A DNA stretch of 64,000 bases from Streptomyces triticagri (GCF_003429565.1 NZ_QUAK01000005.1:1-64000), one strand, 5' to 3'; shown: positions 52,247-61,919, numbered from the stretch's first letter. The notes: a model not told the origin generated them from the sequence alone. Numbers and translations: made by a program.

Positions 52247-53596
52247 TCACAGCGGTACGCGCAGCGCTCCGTCGATGAGGGCGGCCGCCTGGTCGGTGCC
52301 CGAGCAGCCGTTGCGTACGAGATGCTCACGCACCGAACGCAGCCGGTCGCGCAGCCGCTGGGACTCCATCCCCCGTGCCTGTTCGGCCATTTCGACCGCG
52401 GTGGCCACGGCCCGATCGGCCTCGCCCTGCCGCAGCTCGATCTGGGTGAGCATCGCCAGACGGTGCACCCGGCCACGGTCGTGGGCCGGGGTGTCCACGG
52501 CGGCCGCCGCGTGCTCGCGGGCCGCGATCAGATCGCCGAGGCTGAAGAGCGCCTCCGCCACCTGCACATTGACCAGGCCCGGCTGGACGTACCCGGTCTC
52601 GTCCGGCTCGCGGCTGCGGTGGATGCGTTCGGCGGCCGACTCGGCCCGTCCGATGCATGCCAGGGCGCTCGAACCGTCGCCGAGATGGGCGTACGACTTG
52701 GCCTGCATCGCGTACAGATCGGCGGCGAGCGCGGGGGTGATGTCGTGCCCCGCGGCCCTGAGCGCTGCCTCCGCGAAGGCCACCGCCTGCCGGAACTCCC
52801 GCATGAACAGGGACTGGTTGACGAGCAGCGCGATCACATACGCCCCGAGGCCGCGGTCCCCGCTGGCCTTGGCCAGGCGCAGTGCCTGGTGGAAGTAGCG
52901 CTGCGCCAGGCCGTGCGCATCGGAGTCGTAGGCGCAGATGCCGGCGACCGCGACCAGGCCGCCCGTCGCCCTGTGCAGATGCCGGCCCGTGTCGTCCGAG
53001 TAACTGCCGCGCAGGAGCGGGGCGGTCTCGGCGTTCAGGAAGCGGATGATCCGGGCGCGGGTCGCCACCCCGCCGGTCTTGCGGTACATCTGCTCGTAGT
53101 GGGCCCGCGCCGAGCGGAGCATCGCGATGTCGGACATGCTGACCCGCTGGCGTCCGCCGCGGGACACATCGACGTCCTCCGGCGGGTTCTCCCACTCCCA
53201 GACCGGCATCACCGCAGGGGTGCCGGTGACGGCCGGTGCGCCCAGGATGTGCGGCCGCTGCTGTTCGTCGGACCGCCACAGGGCGGTGGCGCGCTCGACG
53301 AATCCGGACAGGCTCGCACCGACTCCGCCCCACTGGGCGGCGGGGCCTCCCGGCACGCCGAGGCCGATGTCGTCGAGGGTGACCGGCCGGTGCAGTCGCG
53401 CCGCGAGCACCTCGCAGATCAGGTCCGGCACCTGCCCGCGCGGGCGCTGGCCCTTCAACCAGCGGGCCACGGCGGTGTGTTCGTAGCGGAGCGTCAGGCC
53501 GCGGCGCCGGCCCGCCTGGTTGACGTGCGCGGCGAGACCGGCGTGCGAGACACCGGCCTCGTCGAGGATGGCGTCGAGCAGGGTGTTGGGCTGCAT
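52247..53596 (-). CDS. NsdA-like helix-turn-helix/TPR regulator
   Basis: 449 residues from the ATG at 53596. The N-terminal DNA-binding region (about 1-80) reads MQPNTLLDAILDEAGVSHAGLAAHVNQ and YEHTAVARWLKGQRPRG, an XRE-like fold. The rest (about 170-449) is helical with TPR-like pairs such as AVAFAEAALRAAGHDITPALAADLYAMQAKSYAHLGDGSSALACIGRAESAAER. The architecture matches the Streptomyces NsdA/NsdB family, in which NsdA is a negative regulator of antibiotic production and sporulation. Which paralogue this is cannot be decided here. Confidence 0.8.
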   Translation of the reverse strand: MQPNTLLDAILDEAGVSHAGLAAHVNQAGRRRGLTLRYEHTAVARWLKGQRPRGQVPDLICEVLAARLHRPVTLDDIGLGVPGGPAAQWGGVGASLSGFVERATALWRSDEQQRPHILGAPAVTGTPAVMPVWEWENPPEDVDVSRGGRQRVSMSDIAMLRSARAHYEQMYRKTGGVATRARIIRFLNAETAPLLRGSYSDDTGRHLHRATGGLVAVAGICAYDSDAHGLAQRYFHQALRLAKASGDRGLGAYVIALLVNQSLFMREFRQAVAFAEAALRAAGHDITPALAADLYAMQAKSYAHLGDGSSALACIGRAESAAERIHRSREPDETGYVQPGLVNVQVAEALFSLGDLIAAREHAAAAVDTPAHDRGRVHRLAMLTQIELRQGEADRAVATAVEMAEQARGMESQRLRDRLRSVREHLVRNGCSGTDQAAALIDGALRVPL

Positions 53597-53849
53597 GCGG
53601 CCCTCCGGTGACTCGGTGCCAAGGAGCCTGGTCGCCAAGGAGCCTACTCGCCCCGCCTTCACACGGGGTGTGAACCGAGTGCCCGCGGCCGGGCGGCTCG
53701 CGCGCTGCCCTCGCACCCTCGGGCCCGGTTCACTTGGAATGCCCCGAAAATCCCCCCACCGTCCGGCTCCCTCGGGCCGGACCCGCCGGCCTCGTCAGAG
53801 GCGGCCGGGGCCGCCGGCTCCCCCTCGTACAGTGCGGCGGTCCATCCCA
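53597..53849. other. Intergenic region with short repeat
   Basis: 253 bp between the TPR regulator start and the mannosidase terminator. GCCAAGGAGCCT occurs twice, at 53617-53628 and 53634-53645, 17 bp apart. No clear promoter or gene seen. Confidence 0.4.
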
Positions 53850-53899
53850 CGTCGTCCGCCGGGCCGCCTGCCGATCACCAATGCGGCCGGCGGACGACG
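53850..53899 (-). terminator. Terminator after the alpha-mannosidase gene
   Basis: CGTCGTCCGCCGG-GCCGC (53850-53867) pairs with GCGGCCGGCGGACGACG (53883-53899) with one bulged base. It lies 58 bp downstream of the GH38 stop codon on the minus strand. The loop is 15 nt. Confidence 0.7.
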
Positions 53900-53956
53900 C
53901 CGGTCGCGTCGGCCATCGATCGGGGGCGGACCGCGCGGCCCGCCCCCTGCCGGCGG

Positions 53957-56900
53957 TCAGTCCGCGGCGCGGGTCAGCCGCAGCGTCACCAGCTCGAACG
54001 GGCGCAGGTCCAACGACACGACACCGTCGGCGAGTTCGAGCGCCGCGGCATCGGCGAGCGGCCGCTCGAGCAGGTCGGTCGCCACCACACCGCCGGCCGT
54101 GAATCCGGTGGTGAGGCGTGCCCGGGCGCGGCCACCGGCCGACTCGTAGAGCCGCACCACGAGGTCGCCGCTCGCATCGTCCGCGAGCTTCACCGCACTG
54201 ACCACCACCGCGTCGTCGTCGACGGTGACCAGCGGCGCCACGGCGGCGTCGCCGGTGACCCGCCGCTCGGGCAGATTGGTGCGGAAGCCCTCGCGGACGG
54301 CGTCCCCGATCGTCGCGCCCGGCACCAGGGCGTGCCGGAAGCGGTGCAGCCCCTGGTCAGTCTCCGGGTCGGGGAAGCGGGGCGCGCGCAGCAGCGAGAC
54401 CCGGACGGTGGTGGTCGTCCCGCGCCGCACCCCGGCGGCCGGGTCGGCGGCCCGCACGGTGCGGGTCACATCGTGGCCGTACGTCGAGTCGTTGGCGAGC
54501 GCCACGCCCCAGCCGGGCTCCTCCAGGTGGACGAAGCGGTGGTTGCAGGCCTCGAACTTGGCGGCCTCCCAGCTGGTGTTGGTGTGGGTGGCCCGGTAGA
54601 AGTGACCGAACTGGGTCTCGGAGGCGTACCGTTCGGCGTGCAGGTCGAGCGGGAAGGCCGCCTTGAGGAACTTCTCCGTCTCGTGCCAGTCGACCTCGGT
54701 GTCGATGTCCAACCGCTTGACGCCGGGCGGCAGTTGCAGCACCTGGGTGACCCGCGAGTCGCCGAAGGAGCGCACGATGCGGACCGCGGGCGCGCCGTCG
54801 GCGTCCACCACACCGAGTTCGTCGAGATCGACGAGGTCGGTGACCGTGTTGCGGTAGAACTCGTCCACGTCCCAGGCGTCCCACATGTTCGGGAAGTCGG
54901 GGTGGATCTGCAGCAGGTTCGCCGCGTCGCCGGGTGCGACGGCCTCCCGCTCCTGCTCCAGGTCGTAGGCGGAGATCACCAGGCCGCGGGCGTCGATCTC
55001 GACGCGCAGGAGACCGTTGTCCAGGACGTGCCCGCCGCCCGGGCGGTCGGTGATCCGGGTCTCGCCGGTGACGGCCGCCGGTGCGGCGCCGCCCGCCGGG
55101 ACTCCGGAGCGGGTGTGCGGGGCGGAGTTGAAGGTGATCGTCCGGCTGCCCTCGCCCGCGAGCGCCCGCTGCGCCGCGTCCACGATGCCGTTCAGCTCCT
55201 CGGCGACGGCGGCGTATGTCGCAGCCGCCTCGCGGTGCACCCAGGCGATGGAGGAGCCGGGCAGGATGTCGTGGAACTGGTGCAGCAGGACGGTCTTCCA
55301 GATCCGGTCCAACTGCTCGTACGGGTACGGGAATCCGGCCCGCACGGCAGCGGTGGCGGCCCACAGCTCGGCCTCCCGGAGCAGGTGCTCGCTGCGCCGG
55401 TTGCCCTGCTTGGTCTTCGCCTGGCTGGTGAGGGTGGCCCGGTGCAGCTCCAGGTACAGCTCCCCCACCCAGACCGGCGGGTTGGCGTACTCGGCCTCCG
55501 CTTTGGTGAAGAACTCCTCGGGCGTCTCCCACCGGACGGTCGCCGAGCCTTCGAGGTCCCGCATCCGGGCGGACTTGGCGACCATCTCGCGCGTCGTGCC
55601 GCCACCGCCGTCGCCCCAGCCGGTCGGCGCGAGCGAGTGCCGGGCGACGCCCTTGTCCTTGAAGTTCTTCGCCGCGTGGGCGATCTCGCTGCCCTTCATC
55701 GAGCAGTTGTAGGTGTCGACGGGCGGGAAGTGCGTGAAGATCCGGGTGCCGTCGATGCCCTCCCACTGGAAGGTGTGGTGCGGGAACTTGTTCGTCTGCG
55801 ACCACGAGATCTTCTGGGTGAGCAGCCACTTGGAGCCGGCGGCCTTGATGATCTGCGGAAGACCCGCCGCGAAGCCGAAGGTGTCCGGCAGCCAGGCCTC
55901 GTCGTTCTCGATGCCGAACTCGTCCAGGAAGAACCGCTTCCCGTGCACGAACTGCCGCGCCATCGCCTCGGATCCGGGCATGTTGGTGTCGGACTCGACC
56001 CACATCCCACCGGCCGGTACGAACCGCCCCTCGGCGACGGCCTTCTTGACCTTCGCGTAGACCTCCGGCCGGTGCTCCTTGATCCAGGCGAACTGCTGCG
56101 CCTGCGACATGGCGAAGACGAAGTCCGGCTCGTCCTCGATCAGCGCGGTCATGTTCGACGTCGTACGCGCCACCTTGCGCACCGTCTCGCGCAGCGGCCA
56201 CAGCCACGCGGAGTCGATGTGCGCATGGCCGACCGCGCTGATGCGGTGCGCGGACGGCTGCGCGGGCGTGGCGAGCACCTCGGTCAGCCGCGCGCGGGCG
56301 GCGGCCGCCGAACCGTTCACGTCCTGCAGGTCCACGGCGTCCAGGGCGCGGTCGACGGCGCGCAGCACCTCCCATCGCCGTGCGCCCTCGACCGGCAGTT
56401 CCGCCATCAACTCGCCCAGGACTTCGAGGTCCTGGACGAGATTCCAGACCTCCTCGTCGAAGACCGCGAGGTCCATCCGGGTCAGCTTGTACTGGAGCTC
56501 GCTGCCGGCGGTCTCCTTGTCACCGAGCTGTGTCGGCAGGAAGGGGTGGTAGTCGAGGATGACCGGGTTCGAGGCGGCCTCGATGTGCAGGCGCACCTCC
56601 TCGCCGCCCTCGACCGGTGCGCCGATGCGGACCCACTGGTTGCGCGGATTGAGGCCCTTCACCGGGCTGCCGTCGGGACGGTAGACCAGGCCCTCGCACT
56701 GGAAGCCGGGCATGTTCTCGTCGAAGCCGAGGTCGAGGATCGCCTCGACGGTACGGCCCGCCCACTCGGCGGGCACATGCCCGGTGACGCGGAACCAGCT
56801 GGTGCCCCATGGAGCACCCCACTGCTCGCCGACGTCGATCGGTTCGGGGGCGGCGGCGAGGCCTTCGGCGACCGGGACCGGCTCGCCGGGCGCATTCCAC

Positions 56901-57004
56901 ACGGCGACCTGGAGCGGGACCGATTCCGGGTACACGGCGGGGCGGATGCGCTCGTCGAGGACGCGCTTGAGTCGGGCCTCGACCAGGGTGCGGTCGTCAT
57001 GCAT
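53957..57004 (-). CDS. Alpha-mannosidase, GH38 family
   Basis: 1015 residues from the ATG at 57004; no signal peptide, so intracellular. The GH38 catalytic barrel starts at about 255 with SAVGHAHIDSAWLWPLRET, whose HxD binds zinc. The nucleophile Asp is in AWLPDTFGFAAGLPQI (about 370), and further zinc/substrate residues lie around RIFTHFPPVDTYN. C-terminal beta-sandwich domains follow. The N-terminal domain (about 1-250) carries VPAEWAGRTVEAILDLGFDENMPGFQCEG. It removes alpha-linked mannose from oligosaccharides. It is the last gene downstream of the ABC importer and a GH5-like gene, implying import followed by cytoplasmic cleavage. Confidence 0.93.
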   Translation of the reverse strand: MHDDRTLVEARLKRVLDERIRPAVYPESVPLQVAVWNAPGEPVPVAEGLAAAPEPIDVGEQWGAPWGTSWFRVTGHVPAEWAGRTVEAILDLGFDENMPGFQCEGLVYRPDGSPVKGLNPRNQWVRIGAPVEGGEEVRLHIEAASNPVILDYHPFLPTQLGDKETAGSELQYKLTRMDLAVFDEEVWNLVQDLEVLGELMAELPVEGARRWEVLRAVDRALDAVDLQDVNGSAAAARARLTEVLATPAQPSAHRISAVGHAHIDSAWLWPLRETVRKVARTTSNMTALIEDEPDFVFAMSQAQQFAWIKEHRPEVYAKVKKAVAEGRFVPAGGMWVESDTNMPGSEAMARQFVHGKRFFLDEFGIENDEAWLPDTFGFAAGLPQIIKAAGSKWLLTQKISWSQTNKFPHHTFQWEGIDGTRIFTHFPPVDTYNCSMKGSEIAHAAKNFKDKGVARHSLAPTGWGDGGGGTTREMVAKSARMRDLEGSATVRWETPEEFFTKAEAEYANPPVWVGELYLELHRATLTSQAKTKQGNRRSEHLLREAELWAATAAVRAGFPYPYEQLDRIWKTVLLHQFHDILPGSSIAWVHREAAATYAAVAEELNGIVDAAQRALAGEGSRTITFNSAPHTRSGVPAGGAAPAAVTGETRITDRPGGGHVLDNGLLRVEIDARGLVISAYDLEQEREAVAPGDAANLLQIHPDFPNMWDAWDVDEFYRNTVTDLVDLDELGVVDADGAPAVRIVRSFGDSRVTQVLQLPPGVKRLDIDTEVDWHETEKFLKAAFPLDLHAERYASETQFGHFYRATHTNTSWEAAKFEACNHRFVHLEEPGWGVALANDSTYGHDVTRTVRAADPAAGVRRGTTTTVRVSLLRAPRFPDPETDQGLHRFRHALVPGATIGDAVREGFRTNLPERRVTGDAAVAPLVTVDDDAVVVSAVKLADDASGDLVVRLYESAGGRARARLTTGFTAGGVVATDLLERPLADAAALELADGVVSLDLRPFELVTLRLTRAAD

Positions 57005-57065
57005 CAGGGGTGCTCCGGGGGTTGGTGATGTCTCTTACCGAAGTGTCCGCTGTCGGGGCGGACAA

Positions 57066-58361
57066 CTACCAGGGGTGTGCGGCGGTGGCGGCATCCGACG
57101 TGCTGCTGGTGCCGGCCTGCTCGGGGGTGACGACCTCCGTGATGCCGCGGGCCGCCAGGTGCGCGGGGTCCGCGGAACGGTCCGCCAGGACGGTGGTGGG
57201 CCGGGCACCGTCCGCGGTGAGCCGCGCGAACGCCTCGAAGACGGCACCACCGGGCGCACAGACCGAGCGACCGGGCGCGGTGTGCTCGTCCCCGGCGTCG
57301 ACGACCAGGGCCGTGCTGCGCGGCACCGGGACATGCGGCTGCCGGCGCTGCTCGGCGACGAGGGCGGCGATCGCCTCGCCGGCCGGCTTGCCCCGGCCGT
57401 CGTTGGTGAACAGGCCCAGGCTGTACTCGAGTTCGGGGAAATCGGCCAGCGAACGGGACACGTCGTGCGAGCACCACCAGGTGACGCCCCACAGGTCCGG
57501 GCAGTCCAGGGCAGCGGTCACGGTCGCGGTGGAGAACGCGGCGGCGTGCTCGGCCGGGATGAGCGGCGCCGGAGCACCGACCTCCTGCAGCCAGACCGGC
57601 CGATGCGGCTCCAGGGCCCAGGCCTTGGACAGCTCGACGAGGTACGCGGCGTGCTGCTCGGTCGCCACTCCGGTGCGCCCGTGCCGCTGCGCCGTGCCGT
57701 TGAACACCCAGGAGTGCACGGCCGTCAGAGCGCCGATCCGGGCGGCCTGCGCGGGCGTGAAGGGCTGATCGTCCTGGTACCAGGCGGCGTCGTAGGCGGC
57801 ATGCAGATGCAGCCGCCCGGGTGCGCCCTGCTCGCAGGCGTCGAGCAGGGTGTGCAGCCAGTGCTCCGCCTGGTCGGCGGTGATGCGGTCGGGATCGGGG
57901 TGCGGTCCCGCGGCGAACTGGTTGACCTCGTTCCCGAGCGTCATGCCGAGGAAGTTCGGCCGGTCGGCGAGGGCGGCGGCGAGCGTACGCAGATACTCGG
58001 CCTGCCCGGCGACGACGTCCGGGTCGTGGAAGATGTTCCGCCGGTGCCAGGTCTGGGTCCAGGCGGGCAGGAAGTCGAAGCTGGAGAGATGGCCCTGCAG
58101 TCCGTCCACGTTCACGTCGAGACCGCGTTCGGCCGCGGCGTCGGCGAGTCGGACCAGCTGGTCGACGGCCGCCGGGCGGATCAGGGTGCGGTTGGGCTGG
58201 AAGAGCGGCCACAGCGGGAAGACCCGGATGTGGTCCAGGCCGAGCCCGGCGATCTGGTCGAGGTCGGTGCGTACGGCGTCGAGGTCGAAGTCGAGCCAGT
58301 GGTGGAACCAGCCCTGGCTGGGCGTGTAGTTGACGCCGAAGCGCGGCGCGGTGGAGCTCAT
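57066..58361 (-). CDS. GH5-like (cellulase/mannanase-type) glycoside hydrolase
   Basis: 431 residues from the ATG at 58361. A TIM-barrel with the catalytic pair typical of clan GH-A: acid/base in FLGMTLGNEVNQFA (NE) and nucleophile in RPVWLQEVGAPAPL (E). N-terminal strand FGVNYTPSQGWFHHWLDFDLDAVRTDLDQIAGLGLDHIRVFPLW. No signal peptide is seen, so it acts inside the cell, presumably on beta- or mixed mannosides brought in by the adjacent ABC importer. The family assignment within clan A is uncertain (GH5, or a related unclassified family). Confidence 0.8.
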   Translation of the reverse strand: MSSTAPRFGVNYTPSQGWFHHWLDFDLDAVRTDLDQIAGLGLDHIRVFPLWPLFQPNRTLIRPAAVDQLVRLADAAAERGLDVNVDGLQGHLSSFDFLPAWTQTWHRRNIFHDPDVVAGQAEYLRTLAAALADRPNFLGMTLGNEVNQFAAGPHPDPDRITADQAEHWLHTLLDACEQGAPGRLHLHAAYDAAWYQDDQPFTPAQAARIGALTAVHSWVFNGTAQRHGRTGVATEQHAAYLVELSKAWALEPHRPVWLQEVGAPAPLIPAEHAAAFSTATVTAALDCPDLWGVTWWCSHDVSRSLADFPELEYSLGLFTNDGRGKPAGEAIAALVAEQRRQPHVPVPRSTALVVDAGDEHTAPGRSVCAPGGAVFEAFARLTADGARPTTVLADRSADPAHLAARGITEVVTPEQAGTSSTSDAATAAHPW

Positions 58362-58429
58362 GGAGAGGTGGTGTCCCGAATCTCGTGGTGGTGGTCGGCG
58401 GGCGTGCCCGTGTGTGGCGCCGGTCCCCG

Positions 58430-59344
58430 TCAGCCCTTGACCGCGCCCTCGCCCACGCCGCGGAAGAAGAACCGCTGCAGACAGGCGAAGAGGACGATCA
58501 GCGGCAGCACGGCGATGATGGTGCCCGCGGCGACCAGGCGTTCGTCGTTGGCGAAGGTGCCGTGCAGATAGTTCAGGCCGATGGTCAGGGTGAAGTTCTC
58601 CGGGTCGGAGAGGACGATCAGCGGCCACAGGAAGTCGTCCCAGGCGCCCATGAAGGCGAAGATCGCGACGACCGCGAGGGTGCCCTTGACCGCGGGCAGG
58701 GCGATGCGGGTGAACCGCTGCCAGACGTTGGCGCCGTCCACGAAGGCCGCCTCCTCCACCTCCTGGGGCAGGTTGAGGAAGGCGTTGCGCATCAGCAGGA
58801 CGTTGAGCGCGCTGACGCAGCCGGGCAGCAGGACGGCGATCAGGGTGTTGTTGAGTCCCAGGTCCCGCATGGTGGTGAACTGGGCGATGATGATGCCCTC
58901 CACGGGCACCAGCATCGCCAGGATGAAGGCGAGCAGCGCCGCCTTGCGGCCGCGGTAGCGCATGCGGGCCAGGGCGTAGCCGGCGAGCGCGGCGCCGACG
59001 CAGTTCGTCAGGACGTTGGCGACGGCGACCTTCAGCGAGTTGAAGGCGTAGTCCCATACGGGAATGGTGTCGGCGACCCGGCCGAAGTTCCCGAGGGTCG
59101 GTTCGCTGGGCAGGAACTCGGGCGGCGAGCTGAAGATGTCCTCGTGCGGCCCCTTGAGCGAGGTGGACAGCTGCCACAGGAAGGGCCCGATCATCAGGGC
59201 GAGTACGGCGAGCAGCAGGACGTAGCGCACGACGAGCTGCCAGGCGGGGACCCGCTTGCCGTTCTCGTCGGTGATCCGCAGGACCCGGGGAGTACGCCGC
59301 CGCTTCGGCTGCTCGGCGGCCGGCTGCGTGGTCGTGGTGGTCAC
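58430..59344 (-). CDS. Carbohydrate ABC transporter permease (MalG type)
   Basis: 304 residues from a GTG at 59344, overlapping the stop of the other permease by 4 bp. A basic N-terminus (QPKRRRTPRVLR) is followed by six helices. The EAA loop EEAAFVDGANVWQRFTRIALPAVKG contacts the ATPase. It ends FFFRGVGEGAVKG, typical of CUT1 inner subunits. No ATP-binding gene is in the locus, so a shared ATPase such as MsiK is inferred. Confidence 0.93.
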   Translation of the reverse strand: MTTTTTQPAAEQPKRRRTPRVLRITDENGKRVPAWQLVVRYVLLLAVLALMIGPFLWQLSTSLKGPHEDIFSSPPEFLPSEPTLGNFGRVADTIPVWDYAFNSLKVAVANVLTNCVGAALAGYALARMRYRGRKAALLAFILAMLVPVEGIIIAQFTTMRDLGLNNTLIAVLLPGCVSALNVLLMRNAFLNLPQEVEEAAFVDGANVWQRFTRIALPAVKGTLAVVAIFAFMGAWDDFLWPLIVLSDPENFTLTIGLNYLHGTFANDERLVAAGTIIAVLPLIVLFACLQRFFFRGVGEGAVKG

Positions 59345-60303
59345 GCGTCCTCCTTGCGGTCGGCGCGCAGCACGAGCAGCATCAGCGCGACGGTGACGAC
59401 GAAGACGACGACGGATATCGCGGAGGCGTAGCCGACCCGGCCGGTGAGCCCGGTGCCGACGCGCTGCACGAGCATCACCAGGGTGGTGTCCTCGCCGGCC
59501 GGGCCGCCGCTGGGCCCGGCCATCAGATACACCTCGGAGAACACCTTGAAGGCGGCCACCGAGGCGAGCGCCCCGACCAGGACCATCGTGGAGCGGACCG
59601 CCGGCACGGTGACGGTGAGGAAGCGGCGTACCGCCCCCGCACCGTCCACCGCGGCCGCCTCGTGCAGCTCACGCGGTACGTTCGCGAGCGCCGCCAAGTA
59701 AATGATCATGTAGTAGCCGAGGCCCTTCCAGACCGTGACGCCCATCGCGCTGAACAGCAGCAGCCACTGGTCGCTGAGGAAGCCGACCTTGCCGACGCCC
59801 ACGGCCTCCAACACGGCGTTGACGAGTCCGCGGTCGTCCAGCATCCAGACCCAGATCAGGCCGACCACCACGATGGAGGCGACCACCGGGGTGTAGAACG
59901 CGGAGCGGAAGAACGTGATGCCCGGGATGTGCTTCTGCACGAGGAGGGCGAGCAGCAGCGGGAGCAGGACGAGCGCGGGGACGACCCCGAGGACGTAGAG
60001 AGTGCTGTTGCGCAGGCCGATCCAGAACATGTCGTCGTGCAGGAGCTCGCGGAAGTTGTCGAGTCCGACGAACTCGCCGGGGATCAGGGTCCGCTTGTCC
60101 GTGAACGCGTTGACCAGTGTGCTCAGGAACGGATACAGGATGAAGGCGCCGATCACGAGCAGCCCGGGGGCGGCGAACAGCCAGGGGCTGGTGGGCAGTT
60201 GGCGCCTGATCCCGCGCGGGGACCGCCGGCGCGGGGGCGGCGGCGAGGCGCCCTCGGCCGGCAGGTCCGCGGCGGTCGCCCGGATGGCGGTGGGAGTCTT
60301 CAT
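59341..60303 (-). CDS. Carbohydrate ABC transporter permease (MalF type)
   Basis: 320 residues from the ATG at 60303. After a Pro/Arg-rich cytoplasmic N-terminus (about 1-38) come six helices (PWLFAAPGLLVIGAFILYPFLSTLVNAF and others). EAA loop: LHEAAAVDGAGAVRRFLTVTVPAVRS. Partner of the downstream MalG-type permease and of the lipoprotein encoded 11 bp upstream. Same operon. Confidence 0.93.
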   Translation of the reverse strand: MKTPTAIRATAADLPAEGASPPPPRRRSPRGIRRQLPTSPWLFAAPGLLVIGAFILYPFLSTLVNAFTDKRTLIPGEFVGLDNFRELLHDDMFWIGLRNSTLYVLGVVPALVLLPLLLALLVQKHIPGITFFRSAFYTPVVASIVVVGLIWVWMLDDRGLVNAVLEAVGVGKVGFLSDQWLLLFSAMGVTVWKGLGYYMIIYLAALANVPRELHEAAAVDGAGAVRRFLTVTVPAVRSTMVLVGALASVAAFKVFSEVYLMAGPSGGPAGEDTTLVMLVQRVGTGLTGRVGYASAISVVVFVVTVALMLLVLRADRKEDA

Positions 60304-60314
60304 GAGGGTGCGGC

Positions 60315-61598
60315 TCAGCTCTGCTTCAGCAGTCGGTCACAGGTCTTGACAGCGTTGTCCAGGGCGGCCTTGGGGCTCTGCTTGCCCTGCAGGGCCTTGG
60401 CCACCTGGTTCTTGAGCTCGACCTTCATCTGCTCGCTGAACAGCACCGGCGTGTAGTTCTCGGCGGTCTTCAGGGACTCGGCGGCGGCGATCCTGACCTT
60501 CGTCTCGTCGGTGCCGTCCTGCTTGGTGAAGTACGGGTCGTCCAGGGAGCCCTCGGTGCTCGGGAAGACCGCGACCTGCTTGGCGAACTGCATCTGCCGG
60601 GTCTTGTCCGTGACGAAGTGCGCGAAGGCGACGGCCGCGGGCTTCTGCTTCGTCTGCGAGTTCACCATCACGCCCATGACGTACATGTTGGCCTTGCCCG
60701 TACTGCTGATCTGGTCGGTGATGCCGATGTTCTTGTACAGGCTCGGGGCGTCCTTCTTGAAGTTCGCCAGGTCGAGCGCGCTGCCCGGGTTCATCGCCAC
60801 GGACTGGGTGAGGAACTTGTGGCCCGCGGACTCCGGGGTCGCGGTCAGCGCCTGCGCGTCGAGGCCCTCCGCGTCGTACAACTTCTTGTAGCGGGTGAGG
60901 AGTTCGACGCCCTTCGCGTCGTTGAAGGCGAAGCCGGTGCCTTCCTTGTTCATCAGCGGGACGCCGTAGCGGCCGAAGTCCTCGATGGCGGGGACGTTGG
61001 CGAGGGCGGCGACCTTGCCCTTGCTGTTCTTCGCCATCTCCGTGCCGGCCTCGAAGACGTCGTCGTACGTCTTCGGGGGCTTCTCCGGGTCGAGTCCGGC
61101 GTCCTTGAAGAGCTTCTTGTTGTAGAAGACCGGGCCGGTGTTCAGGTACCAGGGGAAGGCGAAGGTGCCCTCGGTGCCGGGTATCTGGTGGCTCTTCCAG
61201 GCGCCGTCCAGGTACTCCTTGCGGTACTCGGACGCCTCCTTGTCGAGGTCGAGGGCGAGGCCCGCCTTGGCGAGCGGGGCGACCAGGTCCGGGGAGACGT
61301 TGACGACGTCGGGCAGCGTGCCGCCCGCCGCATCGGCGCTGATCTTGTCGGCGTATCCCTCGGCAGGCCGGTCGACCCACTCCACCTCGGTGCCCGGGTT
61401 CTTCTTCTCGAAGTCCGCGATGACGCCGTTGAAGTAGTCCTTGAACTCGGCCTTCAGGTTCCAGGTCTGGAAGGTGATCTTGCCTTCGACCTTGCCGGAG
61501 GCGTCGCTCGAGCCGGAGTCGGAACCACCGCAGGCACTCAGCGGCAGAACGGTGGCGAGGACGGCGGCAGTGGCGAGGGCCCTGCGGGAGATACGCAC
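60315..61598 (-). CDS. Sugar-binding lipoprotein of a CUT1 ABC importer
   Basis: 427 residues from a GTG at 61598 with AAGGAG 9 nt upstream. Signal peptide VRISRRALATAAVLATVLPLSAC with lipobox LSAC (Cys about 23) and a Ser/Gly-rich linker. The mature part is a type 1 solute-binding fold: ITFQTWNLKAEFKDYFNGVIADFEKKNPGTEVEWVDRP, FPWYLNTGPVFYNKKLFKDAGLDPEKPPKTYDD, and ending AVKTCDRLLKQS. First gene of the uptake operon; the substrate, by gene context, is probably a mannose-containing oligosaccharide. Confidence 0.92.
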   Translation of the reverse strand: MRISRRALATAAVLATVLPLSACGGSDSGSSDASGKVEGKITFQTWNLKAEFKDYFNGVIADFEKKNPGTEVEWVDRPAEGYADKISADAAGGTLPDVVNVSPDLVAPLAKAGLALDLDKEASEYRKEYLDGAWKSHQIPGTEGTFAFPWYLNTGPVFYNKKLFKDAGLDPEKPPKTYDDVFEAGTEMAKNSKGKVAALANVPAIEDFGRYGVPLMNKEGTGFAFNDAKGVELLTRYKKLYDAEGLDAQALTATPESAGHKFLTQSVAMNPGSALDLANFKKDAPSLYKNIGITDQISSTGKANMYVMGVMVNSQTKQKPAAVAFAHFVTDKTRQMQFAKQVAVFPSTEGSLDDPYFTKQDGTDETKVRIAAAESLKTAENYTPVLFSEQMKVELKNQVAKALQGKQSPKAALDNAVKTCDRLLKQS

Positions 61599-61791
61599 GG
61601 TGAACGGCTCCTTAGTTCGGACCAGGCGTGCGGACGGAAGGGACGCCAGGGCGGTACCAGGAACCGCCGACTGCGTTCGCAGCAGACCTTGCACGGCGAG
61701 TGGGGAGAAAGTCAATGGATTCTCCGGAAAGAGCTTTACGCTCCGACACAACTGCAGGTCAGAGCAACCTTCTTGAGGGATTGCCAGTCGT
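61599..61791. other. Leader between sugar-uptake operon and LacI operators
   Basis: 193 bp, the probable 5' leader of the sugar-binding protein mRNA. The minus-strand TTGACT at 61812-61817 is a candidate -35, but no good -10 follows at 16-18 bp. No ORF or strong stem seen. Confidence 0.35.
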
Positions 61792-61844
61792 GACTAATGC
61801 GCTTTAGAGTCAACGCCTGACTCATCAGCTCAAGCGCATTAGTC
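61792..61844. promoter_or_regulatory. Two inverted LacI-family operators in divergent promoter
   Basis: GACTAATGCGCTT (61792-61804) and AAGCGCATTAGTC (61832-61844) are exact reverse complements. Extended forms CTAATGCGCTTTAG (61794-61807) and, on the other strand, CTAATGCGCTTGAG (61842-61829) each look like a LacI operator with central GCGC. A plus-strand promoter overlaps the left site: TTGCCA (61781-61786), 18 bp, TAGAGT (61805-61810). The LacI start codon is at 61920. Sites are 35 bp apart, allowing cooperative binding. Confidence 0.8.
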
Positions 61845-61919
61845 GATCGGTGCACACCTCTCGACCGGATCCGTCCGAGGCCTTACGATGCGCAGGGACC
61901 AACGGGGAAAGGGGCACGG

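Noticed and set aside
57066-59177. Extension of the GH5-like gene to a 703-codon protein
   Set aside because: The upstream 272 codons are a shadow frame of the MalG-type permease; the barrel begins naturally at the ATG at 58361.
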